From contig ONFJ01000014.1 in assembly GCA_900317085.1 (NCBI GenBank), positions 1-42,808 on the forward strand: DNA of 42,808 nucleotides. The letters are read 5' to 3'. This DNA is from an uncultured Eubacteriales bacterium. GTDB taxonomy: Bacteria > Bacillota > Clostridia > Oscillospirales > Acutalibacteraceae. Positions 8,400-23,935 of this stretch are shown in pieces. Within the stretch, counting starts at the first letter, position 1. Each line of letters begins with the position of its first letter. The notes under the pieces are model-generated. The model saw nothing but the letters and a program-made list of their open reading frames with translations, was not told where the DNA came from and searched no databases. A program made the translations under genes and the position numbers.

Positions 8400-8433
8400 A
8401 AAAAAGAAAACCTGTGCGGATGCACAGGTTTTC
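8400..8433 (-). terminator. Terminator of tuf / str operon
   Basis: GAAAACCTGTGC (8406-8417) and its exact reverse complement (8422-8433) form a 12-bp stem with a GGAT loop. The minus-strand continuation is T-rich. It lies 22 bases after the tuf stop. Confidence 0.9.
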
Positions 8434-8455
8434 TATGTCAGTCAGTTAGAATGAC

Positions 8456-9691
8456 TTATTCGTTGATCGCGATAACAACGCCCGAACCAACAGTACGGCC
8501 GCCTTCACGGATAGCGAAACGAAGACCCTCTTCGATAGCGATCGGGGTGATCAGTTCAACGTCCATTTCGACGTTGTCGCCAGGCATGCACATCTCAGTG
8601 CCTTCCGGAAGGGTGATAACACCGGTAACGTCGGTGGTTCTGAAATAGAACTGCGGTCTGTAGTTGTTGAAGAACGGAGTATGACGGCCGCCTTCATCCT
8701 TGGTCAGGACGTAGACCTGGCCACGGAACTTGGTGTGGGGGTTGATGGTGCCGGGTTTGCAAAGGACCTGGCCTCTTTCGATCTCGTCACGGGCAACACC
8801 ACGAAGCAGGGCACCGATGTTGTCGCCGGCCTCAGCATAGTCGAGGGTCTTGCGGAACATTTCGATACCGGTGCAGACGGTCTTGGCCTTTTCGTCTTTC
8901 AGACCAACGATCTCGACTTCTTCGCCAGTCTTCAGCTGACCTCTTTCAACTCTACCGGTGGCAACAGTACCACGGCCGGAGATGGTGAAGACGTCTTCGA
9001 CAGGCATAAGGAAGGGAAGGTCAGACTTACGGTCCGGAGTCGGGATGTAAGTGTCGATCGCATCGAGGAGCTCCCAGATCGGCTTCAGGACGTCAGCGTT
9101 GACGTCGTCGCCGGTGTACTCAAGAGCCTGAAGAGCGGAACCAGCAATGACGGGGATGTCATCGCCCGGGAATTCGTACTCGGACAGAGTCTCACGGACT
9201 TCCATCTCGACGAGTTCAAGGAGTTCCGGATCGTCGACCTGGTCGACTTTGTTCAGGAAAACGATGATGTAGGGAACGCCGACCTGACGGGCAAGGAGAA
9301 GGTGCTCCTTGGTCTGAGCCATGGGGCCGTCGGTAGCAGCGATAACAAGAACGGAACCGTCCATCTGAGCGGCACCAGTGATCATGTTCTTGATGTAGTC
9401 GGCATGGCCGGGGCAGTCAACGTGAGCATAGTGACGGCCTTTGATCTCTTCGCCGTTGAGGCCGATTCTGTCTTCGGTCTCATACTCAACGTGAGCGGTG
9501 TTGATGGTGATACCACGCTCTCTCTCTTCGGGAGCCTTATCGATCTCGCCATAGTCCTCGAACTTGGCAAGGCCCTTCATAGCAAGAGTCTTGGTGATAG
9601 CAGCAGTAAGGGTGGTCTTACCATGGTCGACGTGACCGATGGTACCGATGTTTACGTGCGGTTTGTTTCGGTTAAAATGTTCCTTTGCCAT
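8456..9691 (-). CDS. tuf: Translation elongation factor Tu
   Basis: EF-Tu delivers aminoacyl-tRNA to the ribosome. The G-domain motifs are GHVDHGKT (19-26), DCPGH (92-96) and NKVD. The protein has 411 residues, longer than the usual 394-400. The excess is mainly an insertion of about 11 residues (within 73-85, [13 protein letters not shown]) between switch I and the DCPGH motif, where E. coli has only TPT. The rest is conserved through [10 protein letters not shown] at the C-terminus. It follows fusA by 97 bases, has its own promoter (9744-9772), and ends at a strong terminator. Confidence 0.98.
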   Translation of the reverse strand: MAKEHFNRNKPHVNIGTIGHVDHGKTTLTAAITKTLAMKGLAKFEDYGEIDKAPEERERGITINTAHVEYETEDRIGLNGEEIKGRHYAHVDCPGHADYIKNMITGAAQMDGSVLVIAATDGPMAQTKEHLLLARQVGVPYIIVFLNKVDQVDDPELLELVEMEVRETLSEYEFPGDDIPVIAGSALQALEYTGDDVNADVLKPIWELLDAIDTYIPTPDRKSDLPFLMPVEDVFTISGRGTVATGRVERGQLKTGEEVEIVGLKDEKAKTVCTGIEMFRKTLDYAEAGDNIGALLRGVARDEIERGQVLCKPGTINPHTKFRGQVYVLTKDEGGRHTPFFNNYRPQFYFRTTDVTGVITLPEGTEMCMPGDNVEMDVELITPIAIEEGLRFAIREGGRTVGSGVVIAINE

Positions 9692-9743
9692 TGGAATGTT
9701 CCTCCTTCATAATGGTGAACTTTATTCATTCAGAATTATTTTG

Positions 9744-9772
9744 ATTGTATCAGATAGACTGATTCAATGCAA
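9744..9772 (-). promoter_or_regulatory. Internal promoter of tuf
   Basis: TTGCAT (9767-9772) and TACAAT (9744-9749) on the minus strand are 17 bases apart in the fusA-tuf gap. The spacer contains a small dyad TCAG-TCTAT-CTGA. This would let tuf be expressed above the rest of the str operon. Confidence 0.75.
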
Positions 9773-9788
9773 GTACGGTTTCAAGCGC

Positions 9789-11867
9789 TTAGTCCTTCTT
9801 GTTTCGGTCGGAAATGATGCCCTCCGCGATGGACTTCGGAACCTCGACATAGTGGGACGGCTGCATGACATAGTTGGCACGGCCCTGGGTCTTGGAACGA
9901 AGGTCGGTGGAGTAACCGAACATGGAAGCAAGCGGGATGAACGAGCTGATCTGGGTGGCGCCGTTGACGGGCTCCATACCCTTGATGAGACCACGTCGGG
10001 AGTTGATGTCGCCGATGACGTCGCCGACATAGTCGTCCGGAGTGGTGACGTCGACTTTCATCATGGGCTCCATGAGGACCGGAGAGGCCTTTCTCATGGC
10101 GTCCTTGAAGGCCATGGATCCGCAGATCTTGAAGGCCATTTCAGAGGAGTCGACTTCGTGGTAAGAACCGTCGTAAAGGGTGACCTTGACGTCTTCGACG
10201 TTATAGCCGGCCAGGACACCGCTCTGCATGGCAGACTTGATACCCTGTTCGGTGGGGGCGATGAATTCCTTCGGAATGGCACCGCCGACAACGGCGTTGA
10301 CGAACTCGTAGCCCTTCTCGGGGTTCGGCTCGATCTTGATCTTGACTTCGGCGTACTGACCGGAACCACCGGTCTGACGCTTGAACTTGCATGCGACATC
10401 CGCCGGAGCGCTGATGGTCTCGCGGTAGGCAACCTGAGGCTGACCGACGTTTGCTTCGACCTTGAACTCACGGAGCAGACGGTCGACGATGATCTCCAGG
10501 TGGAGCTCACCCATACCGGCGATGATGGTCTGACCGGTCTCTTCGTCTGTGTAAGTACGGAATGTCGGATCTTCTTCGGCCAGTTTGGCGAGGGCGATGC
10601 CCATCTTTTCCTGACCGGCCTTGGTCTTCGGCTCGACGGCAACACGAATAACGGGTTCCGGGAAGTCGAGGGACTCAAGGATGACCGGCGCCTTCGGATC
10701 GCAAAGGGTATCACCGGTGGTGGTGTTCTTGACACCGACGCAGGCGGCGATATCGCCGGAGTAAACGGTATCGATATCCTGTCTGTGGTTCGCGTGCATC
10801 TGCATGATACGACCAAGACGCTCGTTCTTGCCCTTTACAGAGTTGTAAACGGTCTCGCCGGCATTGGCAGTACCCGAATAGACACGGAAGAAGCAGAGCT
10901 TACCGACATACGGGTCCGTCGCGATCTTGAATGCAAGAGCGGAGAACGGATCGTCGTCTCTCGGATGTCTCTCGATCTCTTCGCCGGTCTCGGGGTCAGT
11001 GCCCTTGATGGCGGGGATATCGGTAGCAGCGGGCATGTAGTCAACGATGGCGTCGAGGAGGGGCTGAACGCCCTTGTTGCGGTAGGAAGTACCGCAGACC
11101 ATCGGGACCATGTCGTTGGCAAGTGTGCCCTTACGGATCGTAGCTTTGATCTCATCGATGGTCAGCTCTTCCCCGTTGAAGTACTTCTCCATGAGCTCGT
11201 CGTCGTAGGACGCGACGGTCTCGATGAGAGCGTCATGATATTCCTGGGCTTTGTCCATCATGTCTGCGGGAATGTCTTCGTCGCGGACGTCCTGACCCAT
11301 GTCGTCGTAGTAAACTTCGGCGCGCATGGTGAGCAGGTCGATGATGCCACGGAATTCGGACTCGGCACCGATCGGGATCTGGATCGGGACCGGGTTCGCC
11401 TTCAGACGGTCTTTGACCATTTCGATGACGTTGTAGTAGTCGGCGCCCATGATGTCCATCTTGTTGACGTAAATCATGCGCGGGACCTGATATTTGTCAG
11501 CCTGACGCCAGACGGTCTCAGACTGGGGCTCGACGCCACCCTTGGCGGAGAGGACGGTCACGGAGCCGTCGAGGACTCGAAGAGAACGCTCGACTTCTGC
11601 GGTGAAGTCCACGTGGCCGGGAGTGTCGATGATGTTGATTCTGTGTTCTTTCCAGAAGCAGGTGGTAGCAGCGGACGTGATGGTGATACCACGTTCCTGT
11701 TCCTGAACCATCCAGTCCATGGTGGCAGCGCCGTCATGGACCTCACCGATCTTATGGTTGATACCGGTGTAGTAGAGGATACGCTCCGTCGTCGTCGTTT
11801 TACCGGCGTCGATATGAGCCATGATACCAATGTTTCTGGTCTTTTCCAAAGATACCTGTCTCGGCAT
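9789..11867 (-). CDS. fusA: Translation elongation factor G
   Basis: EF-G is the GTPase that drives ribosomal translocation. The 692-residue protein has AHIDAGKT (17-24), the switch regions with [16 protein letters not shown], and the NKMD specificity motif, followed by domains II-V ending in the conserved PKSIAEGI. It starts at an ATG preceded by GGGAGGAT, 15 bases after rpsG. It belongs to the rpsL-rpsG-fusA(-tuf) transcription unit. Confidence 0.98.
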   Translation of the reverse strand: MPRQVSLEKTRNIGIMAHIDAGKTTTTERILYYTGINHKIGEVHDGAATMDWMVQEQERGITITSAATTCFWKEHRINIIDTPGHVDFTAEVERSLRVLDGSVTVLSAKGGVEPQSETVWRQADKYQVPRMIYVNKMDIMGADYYNVIEMVKDRLKANPVPIQIPIGAESEFRGIIDLLTMRAEVYYDDMGQDVRDEDIPADMMDKAQEYHDALIETVASYDDELMEKYFNGEELTIDEIKATIRKGTLANDMVPMVCGTSYRNKGVQPLLDAIVDYMPAATDIPAIKGTDPETGEEIERHPRDDDPFSALAFKIATDPYVGKLCFFRVYSGTANAGETVYNSVKGKNERLGRIMQMHANHRQDIDTVYSGDIAACVGVKNTTTGDTLCDPKAPVILESLDFPEPVIRVAVEPKTKAGQEKMGIALAKLAEEDPTFRTYTDEETGQTIIAGMGELHLEIIVDRLLREFKVEANVGQPQVAYRETISAPADVACKFKRQTGGSGQYAEVKIKIEPNPEKGYEFVNAVVGGAIPKEFIAPTEQGIKSAMQSGVLAGYNVEDVKVTLYDGSYHEVDSSEMAFKICGSMAFKDAMRKASPVLMEPMMKVDVTTPDDYVGDVIGDINSRRGLIKGMEPVNGATQISSFIPLASMFGYSTDLRSKTQGRANYVMQPSHYVEVPKSIAEGIISDRNKKD

Positions 11868-11882
11868 ATAATCCTCCCGTGA

Positions 11883-12464
<582 letters not shown>

Positions 12465-12501
12465 GCGCATTCACGCGTGGCCTTGCAAGAAGTTTGTTCT
12501 C

Positions 12502-12918
12502 TTACTTTTTCTTCGGTCTCTTAGCGCCGTATTTAGAACGGGACTGCATACGGTCCGTAACACCCTGCGTATCGAGCGTACCACGGATGATGTGGTAACG
12601 AACACCGGGAAGGTCCTTAACACGTCCGCCTCTGATGAGGACGACACTATGCTCCTGAAGATTGTGGCCGACACCCGGAATATAGGCGGAAACCTCGATC
12701 CCGTTGGTCAGACGGACTCTGGCGATCTTACGAAGTGCAGAGTTCGGCTTCTTCGGTGTGGCGGTCTTGACGGCAGTGCAGACACCGCGTTTCTGCGGAG
12801 ACTGAACATCGGTCATGACGTTCTTCTTAGAGTTGAGTCCTTTCAGAAGAGCCGGAGCCTTTGCTTTCTTTTCGGAGGTCTTACGACCCTGACGAACAAG
12901 CTGGTTAAAGGTTGGCAA
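12502..12918 (-). CDS. rpsL: 30S ribosomal protein S12
   Basis: S12 sits at the decoding centre and controls tRNA selection. The 138-residue protein has the conserved [11 protein letters not shown] and [11 protein letters not shown] segments. The lysines where streptomycin-resistance changes arise (in TPKKPNSA and RVKDLPG) are wild type. ATG 12918 has GGAGGTG ahead of it. It is the first gene of the str operon; its own promoter at 13047-13075 separates it from rpoC. Confidence 0.98.
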   Translation of the reverse strand: MPTFNQLVRQGRKTSEKKAKAPALLKGLNSKKNVMTDVQSPQKRGVCTAVKTATPKKPNSALRKIARVRLTNGIEVSAYIPGVGHNLQEHSVVLIRGGRVKDLPGVRYHIIRGTLDTQGVTDRMQSRSKYGAKRPKKK

Positions 12919-12976
12919 TCTGTTTCACCTCCATGCAAATAATGTAAAGTATAAATATATTGCTATAAGGAGAGCC

Positions 12977-13035
12977 TCCGGAAGGTGTTCCGGAAGTTCC
13001 CCTGTATAGTTGTTACTGTGTGGTGAAAACACCAC
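12977..13035 (-). promoter_or_regulatory. Hairpins in the str-operon leader
   Basis: Two hairpins lie between the promoter and rpsL: GTGGTG-TTTT-CACCAC (13020-13035), near the predicted transcript start, and TCCGGAA-CACC-TTCCGGA (12977-12994). Neither has a U-tail, so they are not obvious terminators. They may stabilise the mRNA or take part in feedback. Confidence 0.5.
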
Positions 13036-13046
13036 GACAATTCGGT

Positions 13047-13075
13047 ATTGTAGCCGAATTCTTATGCTTTGTCAA
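13047..13075 (-). promoter_or_regulatory. Promoter of rpsL-rpsG-fusA(-tuf)
   Basis: TTGACA (13070-13075) and TACAAT (13047-13052) on the minus strand are separated by 17 bases, a near-consensus sigma-A promoter in the rpoC-rpsL gap. Confidence 0.85.
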
Positions 13076-13106
13076 CAAGAGTTTTTCGCCTGTTTACGTG
13101 GGCGAT

Positions 13107-16781
<3,675 letters not shown>

Positions 16782-16802
16782 TGGGCGACCTCTTTCCTTA
16801 AA

Positions 16803-19800
16803 TTATTCGTCAAAGCTGAGGGAATCCAGATCTTCCGCGGTGGGTTCCACATCAGCGGTGAATTCGTCGAACTCGTCGGTGGTGGCCATGGGCTCGCCCT
16901 GTTCATCGAGGGTCATGTAGCCGGTGGCGCCTTCAGCGTCGTTGACGGACTTCATATCGTCGTTTTCGGCAAGACGGAATCCGATGTCATCGCCATCGAA
17001 GTTCTGTCTGAGGTCGATTTCGTTATCATCTTTGTCGAGGACGCGGACGTCGAGACCGAGGGCCTGCAGTTCCTTGATGAGGACTTTGAAGGACTCCGGA
17101 ACGCCGGACTTCGGTACGCTCTGGCCCTTGACGATGGCTTCGTAGGTCTTGACACGGCCGACGATGTCGTCGGACTTGACGGTCAGGATCTCCTGAAGGG
17201 TGTAAGCCGCGCCGTAAGCTTCGAGGGCCCAGACTTCCATTTCACCGAAACGCTGGCCGCCGAACTGGGCTTTACCGCCGAGGGGCTGCTGCGTGACGAG
17301 GGAGTACGGACCGGTGGAACGGGCGTGGATCTTGTCGTCGACAAGGTGATGGAGCTTGAGGTAGTACATGACACCGACGGTGACACGGTCGCCGAGCGGA
17401 AGACCGGTACGGCCGTCCATGAGCACGGTCTTACCGTCTCTGCCCTTGTAGGCTTCCTCGATGAGAGCGAGTTCCGCCTCGTCCTCGGTGTTCTTCCGGA
17501 GAAGATCCATGAGGTCGTCAAGGCTGAAGCCCTTCTCTTCGTTCTTGTCTTCGTAGTCGAGGATGAGCTGCTTCGTCTGGTCGTTGCCCTGTGCAAGGAG
17601 CTTGGACTCGACGAGGAAGTACTGGATGTCTTCCTCATGAGCGCCGTCGAAGACGGGGGTCATGATCTTCCAGCCCTTCGAACGGGCAGCCATACCGATG
17701 TTGACTTCGAGGACCTGACCGATGTTCATTCGGGAGGGAACGCCCAGCGGGTTCAGAACGATGTCGAGCGGAGTACCGTCCGGCAGGAACGGCATGTCTT
17801 CCTGCGGAAGGACGCGGGAGACGACACCCTTGTTACCGTGACGGCCGGCCATCTTGTCACCGACCTGGATCTTTCTCTTCTGGGCGATGTACACGCGGAC
17901 GACTTTGTTGACGCCCGGGCTCAGCTCGTCAGAGTTGGCTCTCGTGAAGACTTCGACATTGAGGACGATACCGTACTCACCGTGCGGGACACGGAGCGAT
18001 GTATCGCGGACCTCTCTCGCCTTCTCGCCGAAGATGGCCTGCAGGAGGCGCTCTTCCGCGGTGCGCTCGGTCTCACCCTTCGGGGTGACCTTACCGACGA
18101 GGATGTCACCGGACTTGACTTCGGCGCCGACGTGGATGATACCCTCTTCGTCGAGGTTTGCCAGTGCGTCTTCACCGACGTTCGGGATGTCGCGGGTGAT
18201 CTCTTCCGGCCCGAGTTTGGTGTCACGGGACTCGAGTTCGAACTCTTCGATATGGATGGAGGTGTAAACGTCGTCCCGGATGAGTTTCTCATTCAGAAGA
18301 ACGGCGTCTTCGTAGTTGTAGCCTTCCCAGGTCATGAAGCCGATGAGGGCGTTCTTGCCGAGGGAGATCTCACCATTGCTGGTGGCGGGGCCGTCGGCGA
18401 TGACCTGTCCTTTGGTGACTTCCTGGCCAAGGTCGACGATGGGTCTCTGGTTGATGCAGGTTCCCTGGTTGGAGCCCATGAACTTGATGAGCTCATAGTT
18501 GTCGGTGCCGTCTTCCGTCTCGATCTCGATGTGGTCGGCGTCGACATGTTTGACCGTACCGGCGTTCTTCGCAAGGACGACGGAACCGGAGTCCACGGCA
18601 GCCTTGTATTCCATACCGGTACCGACGATCGGAGAGTCGGTGACCATGAGCGGAACGGCCTGACGCTGCATGTTCGAACCCATGAGGGCACGGTTGGCGT
18701 CGTCGTTTTCGAGGAACGGGATCATGGAAGTCGCGACGGAGACGAGCATCTTCGGGGAGACGTCCATGTAATCCGGAACGCTCGGGTCGACTTCGGCGAA
18801 CTCATCGCGATAGCGGATGGTGATACGGTTGTTGAGGAAATGGCCTTCCTTGTCGAGGGGCTCGTTCGCCTGGGCGACACGGTAGTTGTCTTCGACATCG
18901 GCGGTCATGTAAACGACTTCGTCGAGGACCCTGCCGGTCTCTTTGTCGATCTTCCGGAACGGCGCTTCGATGAAGCCGTACTTGTTGATGCGGGCAAAGG
19001 TGGCAAGGTAGGAGATCAGACCGATGTTCGGACCTTCAGGGGTCTCGATGGGACACATGCGGCCGTAATGGGTGTAGTGAACGTCTCGGACTTCGAATCC
19101 GGCACGGTCTCTGGAAAGACCGCCGGGGCCGAGGGCGGAGAGACGACGCTTATGCGTGAGCTCTGCCAGGGGGTTCGTCTGGTCCATGAACTGGGACAGC
19201 GGCGAGGAGCCGAAGAACTCCTTGATGGCAGCAACGACGGGACGGATGTTGATGAGAGCTTCCGGAGTCGCCTTTTCGGGGTCCTGCGCAGAGAGAGACA
19301 TTCTCTCTCGGACGACACGTTCCATACGGGAGAACCCGATGCGGAACTGGTTCTGGAGCAGCTCGCCAACGGAACGGATGCGGCGGTTGCCCAGGTGGTC
19401 GATGTCGTCAAGGGTACCGACGTTGTTGCCAAGGCAGTCAAGATAGTTGACCGTGGCATAGATGTCGTCGATGATGATATGTTTCGGGATGAGGTCATCG
19501 GCATGCTCTTTCAGAGTGAGGAGCAGGTCGTCCTTGTCCCAGTCGTCCTCTGCTTCGGCGAGGATGTCCTGAAGAACGCTGAACCGGACTTTCTCGTTGA
19601 TGCCGACTTCTTCCAGTTCGTCTTCCGTCAGGTCCCAGGCGCCGAGGAACGGAAGGATGTCGACCATGCCGTTGGAAACGACTTTGACTTCTTTCCCCTC
19701 TTCGGTGAGGACATAGGCTTCGGTGATGCCGGCCTGTTCGATCTCGTATGCCTTCTCGGCGGTGACGACGTCACCGGCGTCGGCGAGGAACTCACCGGTC

Positions 19801-20696
19801 TCCATGTTGACGACTTCGCGGGAGAGCTTTTCGCCGGTCAGACGCTGGGAGATACCGAGCTTCTTATTATATTTATAGCGGCCTACGCGGGACAGGTCGT
19901 AGCGGCGGGCGTCGAAGAACAGGTTGTCGAGGTGCTGTTCCGCAGTCTCGACAGTCGGCGGCTCGCCCGGACGCAGTCTCTTGTAGACTTCCAGGAGTGC
20001 TTCTTCACGGTTCTTGGTGGTGTCCTTCTCGAGGGTCGCAAGGATCCGCTCGTCCGGACCGAAGAAATCGAGAATCTCTTCGTTGCTGGAAAGACCGAGG
20101 GCACGAATAAAGGTCGTGATCGGGATCTTTCTGTTCTTGTCGATGCGGACATAAAACACATCGTTCTGGTCGGTCTCGTATTCGAGCCAGGCACCTCTGT
20201 TCGGGATAACGGTGGTCGTGTAGAGTTCCTTACCGGTCTTGTCATGGGTCATACCATAATAAACACCGGGGGAACGGACCAGCTGCGAAACGATGGCACG
20301 TTCCGCACCGTTGATGATGAAGGTACCGCTTTCCGTCATGATCGGGAACTCGCCCATCTTGACGACCGACTCCTTGATGAGTCCGGTCTCCTTGTTGGCG
20401 AGACGCGCAGTCAGATGGATGCTGGACGAATAGGTGGCCCTGTTCGCCTTGCACTCCTTGACGGTGTATTTGGGTTTTTCATCCATAGAATAGTCGACGA
20501 ACTCGAGGACGAGATTACCGGTATAGTCGGTAATTTCCCCGATGTCTCTGAAGACTTCCTTCAGACCGACATCCAGGAACCACTGATAGGAATTCTTCTG
20601 GATCTCGATGAGGTTCGGCATCTGCATGACTTCATCGATTTCCGCGAAATTCATACGAGTGGTTGTTCCGAGCTTGGTCGCTTTAACGTTTACCAT
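16803..20696 (-). CDS. rpoB: DNA-directed RNA polymerase beta subunit
   Basis: This core RNA polymerase subunit has 1297 residues, longer than the ~1190 of Bacillus, with extra sequence between about residues 290 and 410. The rifampicin-pocket segment runs from about residue 495 ([17 protein letters not shown] then [12 protein letters not shown]). It matches the sensitive consensus at the usual resistance positions, but Pro499 stands where E. coli has Gln510. The C-terminal lobe has [20 protein letters not shown]. It is not preceded by rplK-rplJ-rplL as in many Firmicutes but by rpoD and an intergenic repeat, and it has its own promoter. Confidence 0.98.
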   Translation of the reverse strand: MVNVKATKLGTTTRMNFAEIDEVMQMPNLIEIQKNSYQWFLDVGLKEVFRDIGEITDYTGNLVLEFVDYSMDEKPKYTVKECKANRATYSSSIHLTARLANKETGLIKESVVKMGEFPIMTESGTFIINGAERAIVSQLVRSPGVYYGMTHDKTGKELYTTTVIPNRGAWLEYETDQNDVFYVRIDKNRKIPITTFIRALGLSSNEEILDFFGPDERILATLEKDTTKNREEALLEVYKRLRPGEPPTVETAEQHLDNLFFDARRYDLSRVGRYKYNKKLGISQRLTGEKLSREVVNMETGEFLADAGDVVTAEKAYEIEQAGITEAYVLTEEGKEVKVVSNGMVDILPFLGAWDLTEDELEEVGINEKVRFSVLQDILAEAEDDWDKDDLLLTLKEHADDLIPKHIIIDDIYATVNYLDCLGNNVGTLDDIDHLGNRRIRSVGELLQNQFRIGFSRMERVVRERMSLSAQDPEKATPEALINIRPVVAAIKEFFGSSPLSQFMDQTNPLAELTHKRRLSALGPGGLSRDRAGFEVRDVHYTHYGRMCPIETPEGPNIGLISYLATFARINKYGFIEAPFRKIDKETGRVLDEVVYMTADVEDNYRVAQANEPLDKEGHFLNNRITIRYRDEFAEVDPSVPDYMDVSPKMLVSVATSMIPFLENDDANRALMGSNMQRQAVPLMVTDSPIVGTGMEYKAAVDSGSVVLAKNAGTVKHVDADHIEIETEDGTDNYELIKFMGSNQGTCINQRPIVDLGQEVTKGQVIADGPATSNGEISLGKNALIGFMTWEGYNYEDAVLLNEKLIRDDVYTSIHIEEFELESRDTKLGPEEITRDIPNVGEDALANLDEEGIIHVGAEVKSGDILVGKVTPKGETERTAEERLLQAIFGEKAREVRDTSLRVPHGEYGIVLNVEVFTRANSDELSPGVNKVVRVYIAQKRKIQVGDKMAGRHGNKGVVSRVLPQEDMPFLPDGTPLDIVLNPLGVPSRMNIGQVLEVNIGMAARSKGWKIMTPVFDGAHEEDIQYFLVESKLLAQGNDQTKQLILDYEDKNEEKGFSLDDLMDLLRKNTEDEAELALIEEAYKGRDGKTVLMDGRTGLPLGDRVTVGVMYYLKLHHLVDDKIHARSTGPYSLVTQQPLGGKAQFGGQRFGEMEVWALEAYGAAYTLQEILTVKSDDIVGRVKTYEAIVKGQSVPKSGVPESFKVLIKELQALGLDVRVLDKDDNEIDLRQNFDGDDIGFRLAENDDMKSVNDAEGATGYMTLDEQGEPMATTDEFDEFTADVEPTAEDLDSLSFDE

Positions 20697-20734
20697 AAGC
20701 CGTGATCACTCCGTTCCGTATTTCTAAAATCGCG

Positions 20735-20790
20735 CACTTTTCGTTATAAAAGTGGACTTATATTTTATATATAAGAGAACCGCCCGTCAA
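20735..20790 (-). promoter_or_regulatory. Promoter and leader hairpin of rpoBC
   Basis: TTGACG (20785-20790) and TAAAAT (20762-20767) on the minus strand are 17 bases apart. A second TTGACA lies further upstream (near 20812) without a matching -10. The leader carries a hairpin CACTTTT-ATAACG-AAAAGTG (20735-20754). Confidence 0.75.
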
Positions 20791-20879
20791 GCAGAATATT
20801 CAAATTTGTCAAGCCCCTTTGCAAAGTTTTTCATAAGCCCCTCCGGGCGTTTCTTAAATTGATGCAAAAAGGGCTGCTT

Positions 20880-21014
20880 GAAGGGCGAAAAAGTGCCTCC
20901 GGAGCAAAATCCGGCGTTTCCAAGTGAGACTGCTCAGCGCGCAGCGCCGCGAAGCGAACCAAAGGGCTGTGGGCTTCGGGGGTTTTGCGGAGGAGGCAGC
21001 TTTTTCTGCCCTTC
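20880..21014. repeat. Long imperfect palindrome E2 (rpoD-rpoB gap)
   Basis: The left arm (20880-20912, starting GAAGGGCGAAAAAG and containing GCCTCCGGAGCAAAATCC) matches the reverse complement of the right arm (20981-21014) at most positions with a few single-base bulges. The centre contains a GC-rich hairpin-prone stretch (GCGCGCAGCGCCGCGAAGCG). A further short hairpin (GCCC-CTCC-GGGC, 20837-20848) lies to the left. The 366-base rpoB-rpoD gap otherwise holds only the rpoB promoter and the rpoD terminator. A minus-strand frame crosses it, but its composition does not look like a gene. Confidence 0.75.
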
Positions 21015-21022
21015 CCTACACC

Positions 21023-21052
21023 AAAAAAGCTCCTGCAAATGCAGGAGCTTTC
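21023..21052 (-). terminator. Terminator of the tmk-rpoD operon
   Basis: AGCTCCTGC (21028-21036) and GCAGGAGCT (21041-21049) form a 9-bp stem with an AAAT loop. On the minus strand it is followed by a run of six T (complement of 21023-21028), eleven bases after the rpoD stop. Confidence 0.92.
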
Positions 21053-21062
21053 GTTTGGCGAT

Positions 21063-22160
21063 TTAGTCGAGGAAGTCTTTGAGTTTCTTCGAGCGGCTGG
21101 GGTGGCGAAGCTTGCGGAGCGCTTTCGCTTCGATCTGACGGATGCGCTCACGGGTGACGTTGAACTCCTTGCCGACTTCTTCGAGGGTCCGGGGATGACC
21201 GTCCTCGAGGCCGAACCGCAGGGACAGGACGCGTTCCTCTCTCGGGGTCAGGGTCTTCAGGACTTCGGCCAGCTGTTCTCTCAGGAGCATCTGGGATGCG
21301 GCGTCGGCCGGGGCCAGCGCTTCGTCATCGGGGATGAAGTCGCCGAGGTGGCTGTCCTCTTCCTCACCGATGGGCGTCTCGAGGGAGACGGGTTCCTGGG
21401 CGACGCGCAGGATCTCGCGGACCTTCTCGACGGGCATGTCGAGTTCTTCGGCGATCTCTTCCGCGGTCGGGTCTCTGCCGTTCTTGTGCAGGAGCTGGCT
21501 GTTGGTCTTCTTGACCTTGTTGATGGTCTCGACCATATGGACCGGGATACGGATAGTACGGGCCTGGTCCGCGATGGCACGGGTGATCGCCTGACGGATC
21601 CACCACGTTGCATACGTCGAGAACTTGAAGCCCTTGGTGTAGTCGAACTTATCCACGGCCTTGATGAGTCCGAGGTTGCCTTCCTGGATGAGGTCGAGGA
21701 ACTGCATACCGCGGCCGACATAGCGCTTCGCGATGCTGACGACCAGTCTCAGGTTGGACTCGGCCAGTTTCTTCTTCGCCTCTTCATCGCCCTCCGAAAT
21801 ACGGATGGCGAGTTCGATCTCCTCTTCCGGCGTGAGCAGGGGGACCCGGCCGATCTCTTTGAGATAGACCTTGACGGGGTCGTCCATCGCCGCGTTCTTG
21901 GAGGCGTCCGTGGCATTGATCTCGCCGGGCTTCTGGGTACCGCCGACGACATCGAAGTTCAGAGAATCGAGGGCCGCGTCACCGAGGTCGTCGACGATCT
22001 CGATGTTGTTGCTCTCGAGGGTATCGTAGAGCTTGTCGAGCTCATCGATCTCAAGGTCCAGTTCGACAATGGCGGCATCGATGTCGTTCGTGCTCAGTTT
22101 GCCTGCGGCACGACCTTTTTCAATGAGGCCATTGACTACCTTTTGCTTCTTGTCTTCCAT
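21063..22160 (-). CDS. rpoD: Primary (housekeeping) sigma factor SigA/RpoD
   Basis: This 365-residue group 1 sigma factor directs most transcription, including the TTGNNN/TATAAT promoters seen here. Regions in order are an acidic 1.1-like N-terminus (to about 90), region 1.2 ([11 protein letters not shown]), region 2 ([18 protein letters not shown], then [20 protein letters not shown] for -10 recognition and melting), region 3 ([11 protein letters not shown]) and region 4 ([20 protein letters not shown]) for -35 recognition. It follows dnaG by 13 bases with GTAAGGAG ahead of the ATG. This is the classic macromolecular-synthesis arrangement, followed by a strong terminator. Confidence 0.98.
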   Translation of the reverse strand: MEDKKQKVVNGLIEKGRAAGKLSTNDIDAAIVELDLEIDELDKLYDTLESNNIEIVDDLGDAALDSLNFDVVGGTQKPGEINATDASKNAAMDDPVKVYLKEIGRVPLLTPEEEIELAIRISEGDEEAKKKLAESNLRLVVSIAKRYVGRGMQFLDLIQEGNLGLIKAVDKFDYTKGFKFSTYATWWIRQAITRAIADQARTIRIPVHMVETINKVKKTNSQLLHKNGRDPTAEEIAEELDMPVEKVREILRVAQEPVSLETPIGEEEDSHLGDFIPDDEALAPADAASQMLLREQLAEVLKTLTPREERVLSLRFGLEDGHPRTLEEVGKEFNVTRERIRQIEAKALRKLRHPSRSKKLKDFLD

Positions 22161-22173
22161 AAAAACAAACTCC

Positions 22174-23919
22174 TTACTTTTTCGAGAAAAGTTCCCGAAG
22201 TTCTTCGTCTGTGATCTCTCCGCCGGGGGCGAAGGCCTTCTTTTCTTCCGCGGTCTTTAAGACCCGGATGCAGTCCTCGATCTCCGAGAACGTGCCGCTG
22301 AGCGGGATACCTGCGTTCTGGATCCGCGCCAGCTGCCCCATCTCTTCGGGGTCGAAGTACTGGGAGAGGATGAAACTCTCCACACCTTTTCCCTCCCGGA
22401 TGCGGTCGGCGATGACCGAATAGGCCTTCTGACCAAATGCGGTGGAGAAATCGTTCGCCTCGAGCCGTTCCCCGATCTTGGAAAGATAGTCGGGGTTCCG
22501 CAGCAGCGAGGCCAGTATGGTCTCTTCGGCACGGATGACTTTTCCGCTCACATGTCCGCCGGTGGGGTCCTGTTTCACGAGTTCTCTGTTCAGCTCCGTG
22601 AAGTCCGCACGCTCTCGGCGTCTGCGCTGCCGCTGCACGGCTCTCGCCACCTGGGACTCGACTGCCTCTCTTGCCACGCCTGTCTCCTCCGCGACCCGCG
22701 AAGTGTAGACATAGCGTTCGGCCGGAGCCAGCGCCGCCAGGATGAAAGAGACCGCTTCGATGTAGCGCACCTTTCCGTCATCGGTGGAGAGGTCGAACTT
22801 CATCCGCTGTTCATTGAGTCTGTACTCAGTCTCGTTGGACGCGCCATCCAGCATGGAACGGAACCGTTCCGCGCCGTAGGTCTTGATGATCTCATCGGGG
22901 TCTTTCCCGCCGTCCATCGTGAGGGAGCGGACGGTCAGATCCGTCTGTTCGAATTTCTGGAGGGCCCGGTGGGTGGCCTCCCGTCCGGCGTCGTCGTTGT
23001 CATAGGACAGGACCACTTCCCGGCAGTACCGGGCGATGAGCCGGACCTGCTCATCGGTGAGGGCGGTGCCGAGACCGGCGACGGCGTTCGTGAACCCTGC
23101 CTGATGGAGGGTGATGACGTCGAGGTAGCCTTCACAGAGGATGAGCTGATCAGAACCGGACCCCTTCGCGAAGTTCAGGGCGAACAGCGCGCTGCTCTTC
23201 TTGTAGACGAGGGTGTCCGAGGTGTTCACGTACTTGGGTTTCGAGTTGTCGAGGACCCGTCCGCCGAAGGCGATGACGTTTCCCCGCAGGTCGATGATGG
23301 GCACCATGGCCCGGTTGCGGAAGTTGTCGTAGTAAAAGACTTTTCCGTTCTTCTCCGACCGGCGAAGCAGGTTCGCTTCAAAAAGTTCCTGGTCGGAATA
23401 GTGGAGGCCGCGCATGTAGTAGTGGAGCGCGTGCCAGTCGTCCGGCGCGAAGCCGAGACCGAAGTGTTTGATGGTCTGCTGCGTGAGACCGCGCTGCTCC
23501 GTCCAGTACTTCAGGCATTCGGCACCCTTCGGGCTCATCAGTTCCTTGTAAAAGAACCGCGCCGCCTCCTTGTTGAGTTCCAGCATGCGCTTGCGCTTTT
23601 TGGAGAGGGTGTCGTCGTACTCTTCATCGGGCATCTGCAGGCCGGCCTTGTCGGCGAGGAACCGGACCGCGTCTAAGTAGTCGAGGTTCTCGATGTCCCG
23701 GGTGAAGGTGATGATGTCTCCCCCTTTCCCGCAGCCGAAGCAGTAGAACGACTGGTTGTCGGGGTAGACCGTGAAGGACGGTGTTTTCTCGGAGTGGAAG
23801 GGACACAGACCCTTGGAGAGACGGCCTGCACGCTTGAGATGGACATAGCCGGATATGAACTCTTCGATATCCAGCCTGTCCCGCAGCGTATTCAGGAACT
23901 CTTCTCGGATCCGTGGCAT
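22174..23919 (-). CDS. dnaG: DNA primase
   Basis: DnaG makes RNA primers at the replication fork. Starting at ATG 23919 (AAGGAG nine bases upstream) it is 581 residues. The CHC2 zinc finger is Cys39, His42, Cys60, Cys63. The TOPRIM domain has Glu263 in [10 protein letters not shown] and the [12 protein letters not shown] metal-binding loop at about 310. A C-terminal helicase-binding domain follows. The in-frame extension to 23985 has no ribosome binding site and would overlap dgt, so it was rejected. Confidence 0.97.
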   Translation of the reverse strand: MPRIREEFLNTLRDRLDIEEFISGYVHLKRAGRLSKGLCPFHSEKTPSFTVYPDNQSFYCFGCGKGGDIITFTRDIENLDYLDAVRFLADKAGLQMPDEEYDDTLSKKRKRMLELNKEAARFFYKELMSPKGAECLKYWTEQRGLTQQTIKHFGLGFAPDDWHALHYYMRGLHYSDQELFEANLLRRSEKNGKVFYYDNFRNRAMVPIIDLRGNVIAFGGRVLDNSKPKYVNTSDTLVYKKSSALFALNFAKGSGSDQLILCEGYLDVITLHQAGFTNAVAGLGTALTDEQVRLIARYCREVVLSYDNDDAGREATHRALQKFEQTDLTVRSLTMDGGKDPDEIIKTYGAERFRSMLDGASNETEYRLNEQRMKFDLSTDDGKVRYIEAVSFILAALAPAERYVYTSRVAEETGVAREAVESQVARAVQRQRRRRERADFTELNRELVKQDPTGGHVSGKVIRAEETILASLLRNPDYLSKIGERLEANDFSTAFGQKAYSVIADRIREGKGVESFILSQYFDPEEMGQLARIQNAGIPLSGTFSEIEDCIRVLKTAEEKKAFAPGGEITDEELRELFSKK

Positions 23920-23935
23920 TGCGTGTGTCTCCTTC

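Noticed and set aside
12502..12918. Streptomycin-resistance changes in rpsL
   Set aside because: The key lysine segments TPKKPNSA and RVKDLPG are wild type.
20831..21151. A 106-codon minus-strand frame across the rpoD end and palindrome E2
   Set aside because: It overlaps the rpoD 3' end and terminator, lacks a ribosome binding site and reads through a palindrome. It is treated as part of the repeat.
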